DNA of 64,000 nucleotides from Streptomyces wedmorensis (GTDB lineage Bacteria > Actinomycetota > Actinomycetes > Streptomycetales > Streptomycetaceae), in assembly GCF_000716445.1 (NCBI RefSeq), contig NZ_JNWK01000051.1:1-64000 (forward strand), given 5' to 3'. The notes beneath the pieces are model-generated. The model made no database searches and was not told where the DNA came from. It saw nothing but the letters and a program-made list of their open reading frames with translations. Numbering within the stretch: position 1 is the stretch's first letter; each line of letters starts with the position of its first letter. The translations under genes and the position numbers were made by a program. Below, one piece after another: positions 25,320 to 33,765 of the stretch.

Positions 25320-27479
25320 ATGCGAGCTGCGGTACCCGGGTACGGCGAGCAGCCCGGCGCGGCTGGGCTGCTCGGCACCGCGCTGGTCGACACCGTGCGG
25401 CGGACCGGCGCGTCTGCGGGAATGCTGTACCTGCTGGACGAGGCGACGCAGACGCTCGGCCTGGCGGTGTTGTGCGGGTTGCCGGAGGAGGTGACGTGGC
25501 CCTGGCACCGGGTGCCGCTCGGGGCGGCCACGCCGGGCAGCGTGGCCATCCGGGAGGACCGACTGGTGTGGGTCGGGTCGCAGGAGGAAATGGCCCGCGC
25601 GTACCCGCGGGTCGCGGCGAGCGCGCCGTACCGTTTCGCCCTCGCGGCCGCGCCGCTGCCCGGACGTTCCCGCTGCTGGGGCTGCCTGGTCCTGCTGTGG
25701 CCGGCCTCCCATCCGGAGCATGCCAGCCGCCGCGAGCGTGGCCACATCTCCGCCGAGGCGCGGGGCATCGCGCACGCCCTGGACCAGTCCCCGGACCCGC
25801 CACAGGCCTCCGAGCAGCCCCTCCGGGTGTCGCTCACCGAACCCCATCCGTACGCGGCCCGGACCCCGCAGGCCGCCGTGGACTATGCCGAGCGGCTGCC
25901 GGAGGGCGCGCTGGCCCTGGACCTGGAGGGCAGGATCACGTTCGTGAACGGCGCGGCGGCCGCCCTGCTCGGCCGGGCCACCGACCGGCTGCTGGGAACC
26001 CGGCCCTGGCAGTCCGCGCCCTGGCTGGACCAGCCCGCGGTCGAGGAGCACTACCGCACCGCCGTCATCAGCCGCGAACCCGTCGAGTTCACCGCCTCCG
26101 ACCCTTCAGGCCGCCTGCTGTGCTTCCAGCTCTATCCCGACGCCAGCGGCATCAGCGTCCGCATCGTCCCCGCACCCGCACCCGCACCCGCACCCGCACC
26201 CGCACCACTCGACCCCGCCCCGGCACCGGCGCCCGCCGACGACCAACCCGCGTCCACCGCGTCCCGGCCCACCCACACGGGCCGCCTCTACCAGCTTCTC
26301 CACCTCGCGTCCGCACTCACCGAAACCGTGGCCGTCAGCGACGTCGTCGAGCTGGTCGCCGGCCAGGTCCTACCCGCATTCGGCGCCGACGGCCTGGTCC
26401 TCTCCGCGGCCGAGGCCGGCCGCCTGAAGATCACCGGCTGGCACGGCTACGACCGCCAGACCATCGAACACCTCGACGGCCTGCCCCTCGGCACCGACAT
26501 CACCCCGGCCGGGCACGTACTGTCCACCGGCATCCCGTCCTTCTTCGGCAGCGCCGAGGAGCTGGCAGGCGAGTTCCCCCAAGCCCCTCTCATCAGCGGG
26601 AAACACGCCTGGGCCTTCCTGCCGCTGCTCATCTCCGGCCGGCCCGTCGGCTGCTGCATCCTCTCCTACGACCGACCGCACACGTTCACCGCCGACGAAC
26701 GAGCGGTCCTCACCTCCCTCGCCGGCCTGATCGCCCAGGCACTGGACCGGGCCCAGCTCTACGACTCCGCACACGGACTCGCCCTGGGCCTCCAGGAAAC
26801 GCTCCTGCCGCACAGCCTCCCGGCCGTACCCGGCCTCACGATGGCCGCCCGCTACCTGCCCGCCAGCCGCGGCATGGACATCGGCGGCGACTTCTACGAC
26901 GTCATCCGCCTCGACGCCACCACCGTCGCCGCCGTCATAGGCGACGTCCAAGGCCACAACGTCTCCGCCGCCGCCCTGATGGGCCAGGTCCGCACCGCCA
27001 TCCGCGCCACCGCCGGCGCCCCGCCAGACCAGGTCCTGACCCACACCAACCACGTCCTGATGGACCTCGGCACCGACCTGCTCGTCTCCACCCTGTACGC
27101 GCAGATCGACCTCGCCCACGGGCAGGCCACCCTGGCCAGCGCCGGCCATCCCCCGCCCCTCCTCCACCGCCCGGGGCAGCCGGGCCTCGTCGTCGACCTC
27201 GACCCCGGCCCCCTCTTCGGCATCGACATCGACACGCCCTACCCCGTCACCGACCTCCCCCTCCCGCCGGGAAGCACCCTCGCCCTCTACACCGACGGAC
27301 TCGTCGAAGTGCCCGGCACCGACCCCGACCGAACCGCCGCCGACCTCGCCGAGCACCTCGCCCTCCAACCCGCCGAGGACGTCGAAAACCTCATCGACCA
27401 CCTCATCCGCCGCGCCTGGCCCACCGGCCGGTACACCGACGACACCGCCCTGCTCCTCCTGCGCACCACCGACCTCTGA
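25320..27479 (+). CDS. GAF-PAS-GAF-PP2C (SpoIIE-type) serine phosphatase
   Basis: 719 residues. Domain order: GAF-like (about 15-160, 'GMLYLLDEATQTLGLAVLCGLP'), PAS (about 190-280, 'GALALDLEGRITFVNGAAAALLGR'), a Pro-Ala linker from six 6-bp repeats (about 282-295), a second GAF (about 330-480) and a C-terminal PP2C phosphatase (about 500-715). The PP2C metal-binding residues are present in 'MDIGGDFYDVIRLD', 'IGDVQGHNVSAAALMGQ', 'ALYTDGLVE' and 'DDTALLLL'. Such phosphatases dephosphorylate anti-sigma-factor antagonists in partner-switching stress pathways. There is no adjacent anti-sigma gene and no membrane segment, so input is through the GAF/PAS domains. Confidence 0.88.
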   Translation: MRAAVPGYGEQPGAAGLLGTALVDTVRRTGASAGMLYLLDEATQTLGLAVLCGLPEEVTWPWHRVPLGAATPGSVAIREDRLVWVGSQEEMARAYPRVAASAPYRFALAAAPLPGRSRCWGCLVLLWPASHPEHASRRERGHISAEARGIAHALDQSPDPPQASEQPLRVSLTEPHPYAARTPQAAVDYAERLPEGALALDLEGRITFVNGAAAALLGRATDRLLGTRPWQSAPWLDQPAVEEHYRTAVISREPVEFTASDPSGRLLCFQLYPDASGISVRIVPAPAPAPAPAPAPLDPAPAPAPADDQPASTASRPTHTGRLYQLLHLASALTETVAVSDVVELVAGQVLPAFGADGLVLSAAEAGRLKITGWHGYDRQTIEHLDGLPLGTDITPAGHVLSTGIPSFFGSAEELAGEFPQAPLISGKHAWAFLPLLISGRPVGCCILSYDRPHTFTADERAVLTSLAGLIAQALDRAQLYDSAHGLALGLQETLLPHSLPAVPGLTMAARYLPASRGMDIGGDFYDVIRLDATTVAAVIGDVQGHNVSAAALMGQVRTAIRATAGAPPDQVLTHTNHVLMDLGTDLLVSTLYAQIDLAHGQATLASAGHPPPLLHRPGQPGLVVDLDPGPLFGIDIDTPYPVTDLPLPPGSTLALYTDGLVEVPGTDPDRTAADLAEHLALQPAEDVENLIDHLIRRAWPTGRYTDDTALLLLRTTDL

Positions 27480-27905
27480 AGCCCAGCAGGCCGCCCCGCG
27501 GCTCCCCCGGGCTCCTGACACCCCTAACGGAAGGTGGCGATGCCCCACCGTGGCCCGCGTCACCGGCTCACGGGCGTGACTGCTCCGGATAGCGGCAGCG
27601 GCAGTCAGGCCAGTGGCCAGTGGCCACCCGCCACGACCGCAGGCACGGGAAGCAGTGACCGGGCTACCGGAGCGACCGGTACGCGAGGAGACCGTTCATC
27701 GGCCGGGGAGCAGCTGTCTTCATGTCACGAGTCCGCCGGAGACATGCTCTGGTCGGGGCGTTCGGTAACGCCCTTCAAGCGACTCCACTTCACCCACTCA
27801 CGCCCGTACAGCACGCCAGATGTCGGGCCGCGCGGTCCTCGAATCCGACGTTCCCGGGCTTGGCGGTGCTCGTCGACTGGTTCCCCGCGGAGGCCCAGTA
27901 GCCGA
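27480..27905. other. Intergenic region, no confident gene
   Basis: About 425 bp between convergent PP2C and SRAP genes. No start, ribosome binding site or recognised domain was found on either strand. Short open frames are GC-rich shadows. Confidence 0.5.
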
Positions 27906-28640
27906 TCAGGGAGCCGTGTCGAGCAGGTGGGCACCGTTGTTGCGGACGTTGTTGACTGCGGTGGAGACCGGGCGGGTGCTGAGTCGGCCGTCCGCTGGCC
28001 GGGTGAGCAGGGCGCGGAGGTCGTCGGTGTCGTGGTGGTGGGGGTCGAGCCACGTGTCGTAGCGGTCGGGGGTGAGGGCGAGCGGCATGCGGGGGTGGAT
28101 GTGGCCGGCCGCGTCGGTGGCCTCGGTGGTGATGATCGTGCAGGTCGTCAGCCAGGCGTCGGGGTCGTCGTCGCTGCTGACGTCGGGGTTGCGCCAGTAC
28201 TCATACAGCCCCGCCATGGCCATCACCTGGCCATCCGAAGGGTGGATGAAGTACGGCTGCTTGCGGGTCTTTCCCGTCGCCTCGTCCTTCACCGGCTCCC
28301 ATTCGTAGAAGCCGTCCGCCGGCAGCAGGCAGCGGCGCTTGGCGAAGGCACGCCGGTACGCGGGCTTCTCGTGCACGGTCTCCACCCGGGCGTTGATCAT
28401 CCGGGAGCCCACCTTCGGGTCCTTCGCCCACGACGGCACCAGCCCCCACTTCAGCGCCCGTAGCTGGCGGCGCACCTCGCCACCCTCTTCCCGGCCCGCG
28501 CGTTCGAGGATCGCGTAGACCTCGTCGGTCGGCGCAACGTTCCAGCTCGGTTCCAACTTCTCGTCGGGGCGCCAGTCGGTGACCTGAAAGAGACGGGTCA
28601 GGTCTTCAGGGCTGCGTGTCGAGGTGTAACGGCCGCACAT
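27906..28640 (-). CDS. SRAP (YedK/HMCES-type) abasic-site-binding protein
   Basis: 244 residues beginning 'MCGRYTS', where Cys2 becomes the N-terminal catalytic residue that crosslinks to abasic sites in single-stranded DNA. Other family residues are visible: 'PSWNVAPTDEVYAI' (Asn), 'INARVETVHEKPAYRRAFAKRRCLLPADGFYEW' (Glu) and 'HPRMPLALTP' (His). The protein protects abasic sites during replication. Length is standard. It is a single transcription unit, divergent from the FKBP gene about 280 bp away. Confidence 0.93.
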   Translation of the reverse strand: MCGRYTSTRSPEDLTRLFQVTDWRPDEKLEPSWNVAPTDEVYAILERAGREEGGEVRRQLRALKWGLVPSWAKDPKVGSRMINARVETVHEKPAYRRAFAKRRCLLPADGFYEWEPVKDEATGKTRKQPYFIHPSDGQVMAMAGLYEYWRNPDVSSDDDPDAWLTTCTIITTEATDAAGHIHPRMPLALTPDRYDTWLDPHHHDTDDLRALLTRPADGRLSTRPVSTAVNNVRNNGAHLLDTAP

Positions 28641-28922
28641 GAAACCACTGTGCCACGGCGCCTTGACGGAAGTGATGACAAAGCAGCGAACGGGCAGCCG
28701 CCGTCTGCTCCCTCGGGCCGTCGGCGCCGGAACGCCGTACACGCCCGATTCCACGGAAGGACGGAGTTGTTCCCGTACGACGAGCCGGCGGGAGGTCCAC
28801 GCCGCGAGACCCGTCCGCCAGGCCGGATTCGAGGCGGTGTGATGATCTACTGCAGAGAGCGACCATGCGCTCGGCCGGTCCGTACAAGGGCTTCCGGCGG
28901 GCGGAGAGTGAATGAGGCTGCC

Positions 28923-29303
28923 ATGACCGAACCGACGAAGCCCGAGATCGACGTTCCCGAGGGCGAGGCTCCGACCGAGCTGACGACCCGCGACCTCGTC
29001 ATCGGAGATGGGCCTGAGGCGAAGCCGGGCAACGTCGTCCAGGTTCACTACGTCGGGGTCACGTTCGCGTCCGGCAAGGAGTTCGACGCGTCGTGGGACC
29101 GGGGCCAGCCGTTCAAGTTCGCCGTGGGCGGTGGCAGGGTCATCAAGGGCTGGGACCGCGGCATCAGGGGGATGAAGGTCGGCGGTCGGCGCGAGATCGT
29201 CATTCCCCCGCGCCTCGGCTACGGCAACCAGTCGCCCTCGCCGTTGATCCCTGCGGGCTCGACACTCGTCTTCGTGGTCGACCTGCTTTCGGTCACAGCC
29301 TGA
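28923..29303 (+). CDS. FKBP-type peptidyl-prolyl isomerase
   Basis: A 126-residue cytosolic single-domain FKBP. The signatures are 'GNVVQVHYVGVTFASGKEFDASWDRG', 'FAVGGGRVIKGWDRGIRGMKVGGRREI', 'IPPRLGYGNQS' and 'LIPAGSTLVFVVDLLSV'. It catalyses cis-trans isomerisation of prolyl bonds in protein folding. GAGG is present 7 nt before the ATG. Its last codons overlap the end of the convergent gene by 11 bp. Confidence 0.95.
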   Translation: MTEPTKPEIDVPEGEAPTELTTRDLVIGDGPEAKPGNVVQVHYVGVTFASGKEFDASWDRGQPFKFAVGGGRVIKGWDRGIRGMKVGGRREIVIPPRLGYGNQSPSPLIPAGSTLVFVVDLLSVTA

Positions 29304-29589
29304 GGCCTGCTGCTGGGTGCGTGGCGCACGTGAGTGCAGCAGACAGGCGCGGCGAGATCGCGAAGACGACGCACCCGCCGTCGAAGCCGGCGACGATGCG
29401 AGGCTCTCCGGCTTCGACGAGTTCCTCGAAGCTGCCGCCCGCCAGGAGGCATTCCCACTCGAGCACCGCCTCTTCGGGATCGAAGTTGCCGAAGGAGAGG
29501 GACTCGAATGCCCGTCCCGGCCCGGTCCGGAGGGCCAGGCTCGCTGACGTGTCGTCCGGTGCCACGAAGAACTTCACGATGATGCCCAC
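29293..29589 (-). CDS. Hypothetical protein, conserved in Streptomyces
   Basis: 98 residues starting with GTG (VGIIVKFFVAPDD), chosen because the N-terminal strand begins there. An upstream TTG (15 codons earlier) is possible. Ordered regions are 'SLSFGNFDPEEAVLEWECLL' and 'FEELVEAGEPRIVAGFDGGC'. I recall similar short proteins annotated as hypothetical across streptomycetes, but the function is unknown. It overlaps the FKBP stop codon on the opposite strand. Confidence 0.65.
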   Translation of the reverse strand: MGIIVKFFVAPDDTSASLALRTGPGRAFESLSFGNFDPEEAVLEWECLLAGGSFEELVEAGEPRIVAGFDGGCVVFAISPRLSAALTCATHPAAGLRL

Positions 29590-29707
29590 CCTGGCATCGT
29601 CCCCGACAGCCCACAGCCATGATCGACCGGGCAAGTCCTACGCACGCGGTGGTCTGAGCTGACGTCTCGCATGCCCCCAGCGGTGTTCCGGAAGGGCAGG
29701 GGCCGGA

Positions 29708-30178
29708 TCACGTCCGGACGGGCGGGCCGGAGGGCCGCCCGTCACGCAGGGTCCGGCAGGGACGGTTTGGCTGCCGGGGGCCCGTGGGCCGCCGCTTCCG
29801 GGATGCCCGCTCGTCGGCGTCCGCCAGCCAGAACCAGACGGGCGGGAAGAGCAGCTCGATCACGGTCAGTACCACCTGGAACGAGTGCGGCCATCCGTGC
29901 ACCGCCAGGGAGAGCAACCGCCCCACGCCTCCCAGCAGGAACACCGCTGCGAGCCACCGCACCACCTTCGCCGGGACGGGGTCCTGCCGGGCCGCCCAGA
30001 GCCAGACCAGGCCGTACCCGGCGAAGATCGCACCGAAGAACCGGCCCAGGCTGTCCAAAGTCGGGCCGGCGTCGGCCTCGCCCGGGATCGCGGCGTTGCC
30101 GCCGACCACGTGGAAGAGCCCGATCGCCGTGCAGGCGAGGCCCATCACCCATGCGAACACCCGGAGCGCTTTGGCCAT
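29708..30178 (-). CDS. DUF4345-type membrane protein
   Basis: 156 residues with four predicted transmembrane helices, starting 'MAKALRVFAWVMGLACTAIGLFHVVGG'. The motif 'PTLDSLGRFFGAIFAGYGLVWLWA' and the 'FLLGGVGRLLSLAVHGWPH' region are typical of DUF4345. The C-terminal 25 residues are a basic, Pro-rich tail. GGGGTG precedes the ATG. Divergent from the TetR gene with two matching operator-like repeats between them, so probably repressed by it. Confidence 0.8.
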   Translation of the reverse strand: MAKALRVFAWVMGLACTAIGLFHVVGGNAAIPGEADAGPTLDSLGRFFGAIFAGYGLVWLWAARQDPVPAKVVRWLAAVFLLGGVGRLLSLAVHGWPHSFQVVLTVIELLFPPVWFWLADADERASRKRRPTGPRQPNRPCRTLRDGRPSGPPVRT

Positions 30179-30194
30179 GACTTCACCCCTGCTA

Positions 30195-30250
30195 GTTGAC
30201 GCGTGTCTACTTAGCTTGAGCGTAGCCCGCCCTAGTAGACGAGTGTCAAG
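30195..30250. promoter_or_regulatory. Paired operator/promoter region between DUF4345 and TetR
   Basis: GTTGACGCGTGTCTAC (30195-30210) and GTAGACGAGTGTCAAG (30235-30250) are inverted copies of one another, 13 of 16 positions matching. The TTGAC cores could act as divergent -35 elements, so a repressor bound here would shut both genes. Confidence 0.65.
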
Positions 30251-30262
30251 TAGTATGGAGGT

Positions 30263-30874
30263 GTGCCGCCCCGCCAGCGTCTGACTCCAGCCGACCGCCG
30301 CGCCCAACTCCTCACTGTCGGTGCCCGGCTCTTCTCCGCCGCCCCCTACGACGACGTCCTGATGGAGGACGTCGCCCGACAGGCCGGCGTATCCCGCGCC
30401 TTGCTCTACCAGCACTTCCCGAGCAAGCACGCCCTGTTCGCGGCGGTCTACCAGCAGGCGTCGGACCGGCTGCTGGAGGCGACCGAGTTCGACCCCGGCG
30501 TCACACTCGTCGAGCAGCTCGCCCAAGGCCTGGACGCCCACCTCGACTACTTCATCGCCAACCGCCACGCCGTCCTGGCCGCGAACCGGGTGCTGGCGGG
30601 CGACCCTGTCATCCAGACGATCATGACGGACGAACTGGACGCCCTGCGCTCACGCCTCCTCGGCGTGCTCCCGCTCGCCGACGAACGCACCCACGCCGCC
30701 GTCTCCGCGGCGCTGAAGGCCTGGCTCGTGTTCGTCCAGGTGCTCTGCGTGGACTGGCTGACGCAAGAGACCTGCACCCGCATCGAACTGCGGGACAGCT
30801 GCATCGGCGCGGCGGTCGGCGCCCTGCGCCCTTTGTTCTCCGAGGATCCCGCCCCGGACTGGCCGACCAGATGA
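30263..30874 (+). CDS. TetR-family transcriptional regulator
   Basis: 203 residues. The N-terminus 'LTPADRRAQLLTVGARLF' leads into the helix-turn-helix 'LMEDVARQAGVSRALLYQHFPSKHALF'. The GTG start has GGAGG immediately before it, too close for normal initiation, so the message may be leaderless. The C-terminal helical domain is unassigned. Likely autoregulated with the divergent DUF4345 membrane protein gene. Confidence 0.88.
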   Translation: MPPRQRLTPADRRAQLLTVGARLFSAAPYDDVLMEDVARQAGVSRALLYQHFPSKHALFAAVYQQASDRLLEATEFDPGVTLVEQLAQGLDAHLDYFIANRHAVLAANRVLAGDPVIQTIMTDELDALRSRLLGVLPLADERTHAAVSAALKAWLVFVQVLCVDWLTQETCTRIELRDSCIGAAVGALRPLFSEDPAPDWPTR

Positions 30875-30921
30875 AGACGGCGGCGAGACGGCCAGGTGCC
30901 GTCAGCGGCCCGCCTCCGCAG

Positions 30922-31902
30922 TCAGTTACGTTCGCCCTTCCGCGAGCCGAAGCGCTCGGGAAGGCCCGTCCAGCGGACGGGAGTGCCGTCGGCACCGTTG
31001 GTGAGCCAGGAGCCGTCGCCCAGGGGAACCAGTTCGTACGCGTTGTCCGTCTCGACGGGGAAGTCGCCGCTGAGCGTGCCCGTGCGCACGTCGACCAGGT
31101 GGCAGCGGAACCACTCCTCCTCGTCCTGGCCCTCACCGCCCAGGGTGACGACGGCCAGGTCGGGGGTCAGGTAGCCGCCGCTCCATTCGATGAAGGTGGT
31201 TTCCGGGTCGAAGCCGAAGGCTTCGACGGGCAGTGTGAAGAGCACGTCGCCGCTGGGGTGGTGATGGAAGGCGACGTCGGCCTGGCCGTGGTCGACGGTC
31301 ATGAACTGCCGGCCGTCCGGTGCCAGGTCGATGAGGCAGCGGTCCCACCAGGGGTACGTCACGAACTCGGCCTCACCGTCGACCCCGACCGTACCCCGCA
31401 GAATGACGGCGCCGTCCTGACCCTCGCCGATGTCGAGGTAGATGCTGCCGTCCGCCGGGTGCACGTGGTGGTTGGCGGCATGCCCGACTGCCTTCAGCTC
31501 CCGGCGGGCGAGGACCGCTCCCGTGTCGGCGTCGTGGACGACCCACCGGTCTCCTCCCCCGCGTCCCGCCATGGCGTCGGGTCGGTAGACCCACACGGTC
31601 CGGCCGTCCCGAGACAGCGCACAGTCAGGCACGTGACCGTAGGGCCGGTCGGAGCGCGGTTCGAAGTCCGTCTTCCACACGAGGCCACCGGCACGCCCGA
31701 GGCAGACGACGCCGTTCAGCGTCGCGTACACGACTCGCTCAAGATCGGGCCGGACCACCGAGGCCACGACCTCGTCCCCAGGGCGCGCCTGGAACACCGC
31801 GGCGGGCTCCAGCACCCCGTAAACATCGGATTCGACCACGTAGACGTGGATCCACCCGTCGCGGTGGCGCGTGATCACCTTCGGATGCCGCACAGAAACC
31901 AT
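30922..31902 (-). CDS. Hypothetical beta-propeller-like protein
   Basis: 326 residues with repeated beta-strand segments ('DGWIHVYVVESDVYGVL', 'YATLNGVVCLGRAGGLVW', 'DCALSRDGRTVWVYRPDA', 'IDLAPDGRQFMTVDH') consistent with a WD/quinoprotein-like propeller. There is no signal peptide, so it is cytosolic. Polar loops include 'HHVHPADGSIYLDIGEG'. The partner is unknown; no family beyond the fold. Confidence 0.65.
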   Translation of the reverse strand: MVSVRHPKVITRHRDGWIHVYVVESDVYGVLEPAAVFQARPGDEVVASVVRPDLERVVYATLNGVVCLGRAGGLVWKTDFEPRSDRPYGHVPDCALSRDGRTVWVYRPDAMAGRGGGDRWVVHDADTGAVLARRELKAVGHAANHHVHPADGSIYLDIGEGQDGAVILRGTVGVDGEAEFVTYPWWDRCLIDLAPDGRQFMTVDHGQADVAFHHHPSGDVLFTLPVEAFGFDPETTFIEWSGGYLTPDLAVVTLGGEGQDEEEWFRCHLVDVRTGTLSGDFPVETDNAYELVPLGDGSWLTNGADGTPVRWTGLPERFGSRKGERN

Positions 31903-31976
31903 CCGCCGAGGCTAGCGCGTGGCCCAGGCCGGCCGTCGGCCGGGCGAAGCGCAGGCCACCTCGCCGGGGGCTGAGG

Positions 31977-32411
31977 TCAGGCGGTGGGCCGGGGGGCGAA
32001 GACCCGTTCCAGGAGCGTGTACAGGGAGGCCCGGTCCTCGTCGTCGAGGCCGTCCAGGCCTGCCTGCGTGGTGCGCATCTTCGCGCGGATCGCGTCGGTG
32101 ACGCGCTCGCCCTCGGCAGTGAGGATGACGTTCTTGACGCGCCGGTCGGAGGCGTCGGGCTCGCGGCGCACCAGGGCGCGCTTCTCCAGACGGTCGATGA
32201 TGCCGGTCATGTTGGAGGCGTCGCAGGTCATGGTCTCGGCCAGGGCGCGCATCGCGGCGGGTCCGCGGCGCAGCACGGTGAGGGCCTTGCCCTGGCTCGC
32301 CGTGAGGTTCTCGCTCGCCGCAGCGACGGTGAAATCGCCGTAGTAGGCGCCGAGCGACACGGAGAGGAGCTCCATGAGCTGGGCGGTGTCGACGCGGGGA
32401 GCTTCTGTCAT
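31977..32411 (-). CDS. MarR-family transcriptional regulator
   Basis: 144 residues. The winged helix-turn-helix is clear: 'LTASQGKALTVLRRGPAAMRALAETMTCDASNMTGIIDRLEKRALVRREPDASDRRVKNVILTAEG', including the DxRxxx wing of MarR proteins. Divergent from the old-yellow-enzyme gene, with a perfect palindrome and half-sites in between. By family precedent it represses both, with relief by an aromatic or oxidant ligand. Confidence 0.92.
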   Translation of the reverse strand: MTEAPRVDTAQLMELLSVSLGAYYGDFTVAAASENLTASQGKALTVLRRGPAAMRALAETMTCDASNMTGIIDRLEKRALVRREPDASDRRVKNVILTAEGERVTDAIRAKMRTTQAGLDGLDDEDRASLYTLLERVFAPRPTA

Positions 32412-32430
32412 GGAGCCATTGTATCCGGCA

Positions 32431-32451
32431 ATGCTTGACTACCTCAAGCAT
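32431..32451. promoter_or_regulatory. MarR-type operator
   Basis: A perfect palindrome ATGCTTGA-CTACC-TCAAGCAT, with further TCAAGCA half-sites at about 32493-32517 just before the OYE start. The TTGAC inside could be a -35 for the rightward gene. Confidence 0.7.
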
Positions 32452-32528
32452 CGGCCTCTACCGTCTCCCCATTGCATGAAGTTCTCAAGCATCAAGGTTG
32501 TCAAGCAGTAGCCCTGAGGAGCGTCCCT

Positions 32529-33656
32529 GTGACCGTCACCGCGTCCCCCGCCTCCCGCGCGGCCGAGATCCTGTCCCGGCCCGTCGCGCTGAACGGCCTG
32601 ACCGTCCCGAACCGCATCGCGATGGCGCCGATGACCCGCATGTTCTCCCCCGGCGGAGTCCCCGGCGAGGACGTGCAGTCGTACTACGCCCGCCGCGCCG
32701 CCGCCGGCGTGGGCCTGATCGTCACGGAGGGGACGTACGTCGGCCACGATTCGGCCGGGCAGAGCGACCGCGTGCCGCGGTTCCACGGCGAGGAGCAGCT
32801 GGCGGGTTGGGCGAAGGTCGCCGAGGCCGTGCACGCGGCGGGCGGCACGATCGTGCCGCAGCTGTGGCACATCGGCATGGTGCGCCAGCAGGGCCAGGCC
32901 CCTTACCCCGACGCCCCGGCCATGGGCCCCTCCGGCATCCGCCCCGACGGCACCGAGGGCACGGGGAAGGCGATGACCCAGGACGACCTGGACGACGTCA
33001 TCGGCGCCTTCGCCGAGGCCGCCGCGGCCGCCGAACGCATCGGTTTCGACGGCATCGAGCTGCACGGCGCCCACGGCTACCTCCTCGACCAGTTCCTGTG
33101 GGCGGGCACGAACCGCCGTACCGACGCCTACGGCGGCGACCCGGTGGCCCGTACGAAGTTCGCCGCCGAGATCGTCGCCGCGGTCCGCGCGAGCGTCTCG
33201 CCCGACTTCCCCGTGATCTTCCGCTACTCGCAGTGGAAGCAGGACGCCTACGACGCCCGCCTCGCCGAGACCCCCCAGGAGCTCGAGGCGATCCTGACCC
33301 CGCTCGCCGCCGCCGGCGTCGACGCCTTCCACGCCTCCACCCGCCGCCACTGGATACCCGAGTTCGACGACTCCGACCTCAACCTGGCGGGCTGGACCAA
33401 GAAGCTCACCGGCAAGCCCACCATCACCGTCGGCTCGGTCGGCCTCAACGGCGACTTCATCCACGCCTTCGCAGGTCAAGGCGCCCCGGTTCAGGGCATC
33501 GACGACCTCCTCGACCGCCTGGAGCGCGACGAGTTCGACATGGTCGCCATCGGCCGCGCCCTGCTCCAGGACCCGGAATGGGCGGCGAAGGTCCTGGCGG
33601 GCCGGACCGACGAGCTGAAGCCGTACGACGCCGCTGCGGTGAAGACGCTCAGCTAG
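32529..33656 (+). CDS. NADH:flavin oxidoreductase (old yellow enzyme family)
   Basis: 375 residues, an FMN-binding (beta/alpha)8 ene-reductase. Motifs: 'LTVPNRIAMAPMTRMFSPGGVPGED' at the N-terminus, 'GGTIVPQLWHIGM', and 'FDGIELHGAHGYLLDQFLW' with 'TNRRTDAYGG' for FMN and active-site binding (HGAHGYL). 'MVAIGRALLQDPEWAAKV' closes the barrel. These enzymes reduce activated C=C bonds in enals, quinones or nitro compounds. The GTG start with GAGGAG upstream was preferred to an earlier ATG in the operator. Under MarR-type control. Confidence 0.93.
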   Translation: MTVTASPASRAAEILSRPVALNGLTVPNRIAMAPMTRMFSPGGVPGEDVQSYYARRAAAGVGLIVTEGTYVGHDSAGQSDRVPRFHGEEQLAGWAKVAEAVHAAGGTIVPQLWHIGMVRQQGQAPYPDAPAMGPSGIRPDGTEGTGKAMTQDDLDDVIGAFAEAAAAAERIGFDGIELHGAHGYLLDQFLWAGTNRRTDAYGGDPVARTKFAAEIVAAVRASVSPDFPVIFRYSQWKQDAYDARLAETPQELEAILTPLAAAGVDAFHASTRRHWIPEFDDSDLNLAGWTKKLTGKPTITVGSVGLNGDFIHAFAGQGAPVQGIDDLLDRLERDEFDMVAIGRALLQDPEWAAKVLAGRTDELKPYDAAAVKTLS

Positions 33657-33678
33657 CCCCGACCTTTCGCGTTTCGTG

Positions 33679-33707
33679 ACGGTTCGCCGAGGAAGTCGGC
33701 GAACCGT
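33679..33707. terminator. Bidirectional terminator
   Basis: A perfect 12-bp stem ACGGTTCGCCGA/TCGGCGAACCGT, 5-nt loop, followed by TTTC. It lies between the convergent OYE and TPR-membrane genes. Confidence 0.8.
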
Positions 33708-33765
33708 TTCACGTTCTGCGCCGAGTGGCGCGCCGGGCCGTGGCGGGGCCGAGTGGCGGGCCGGG

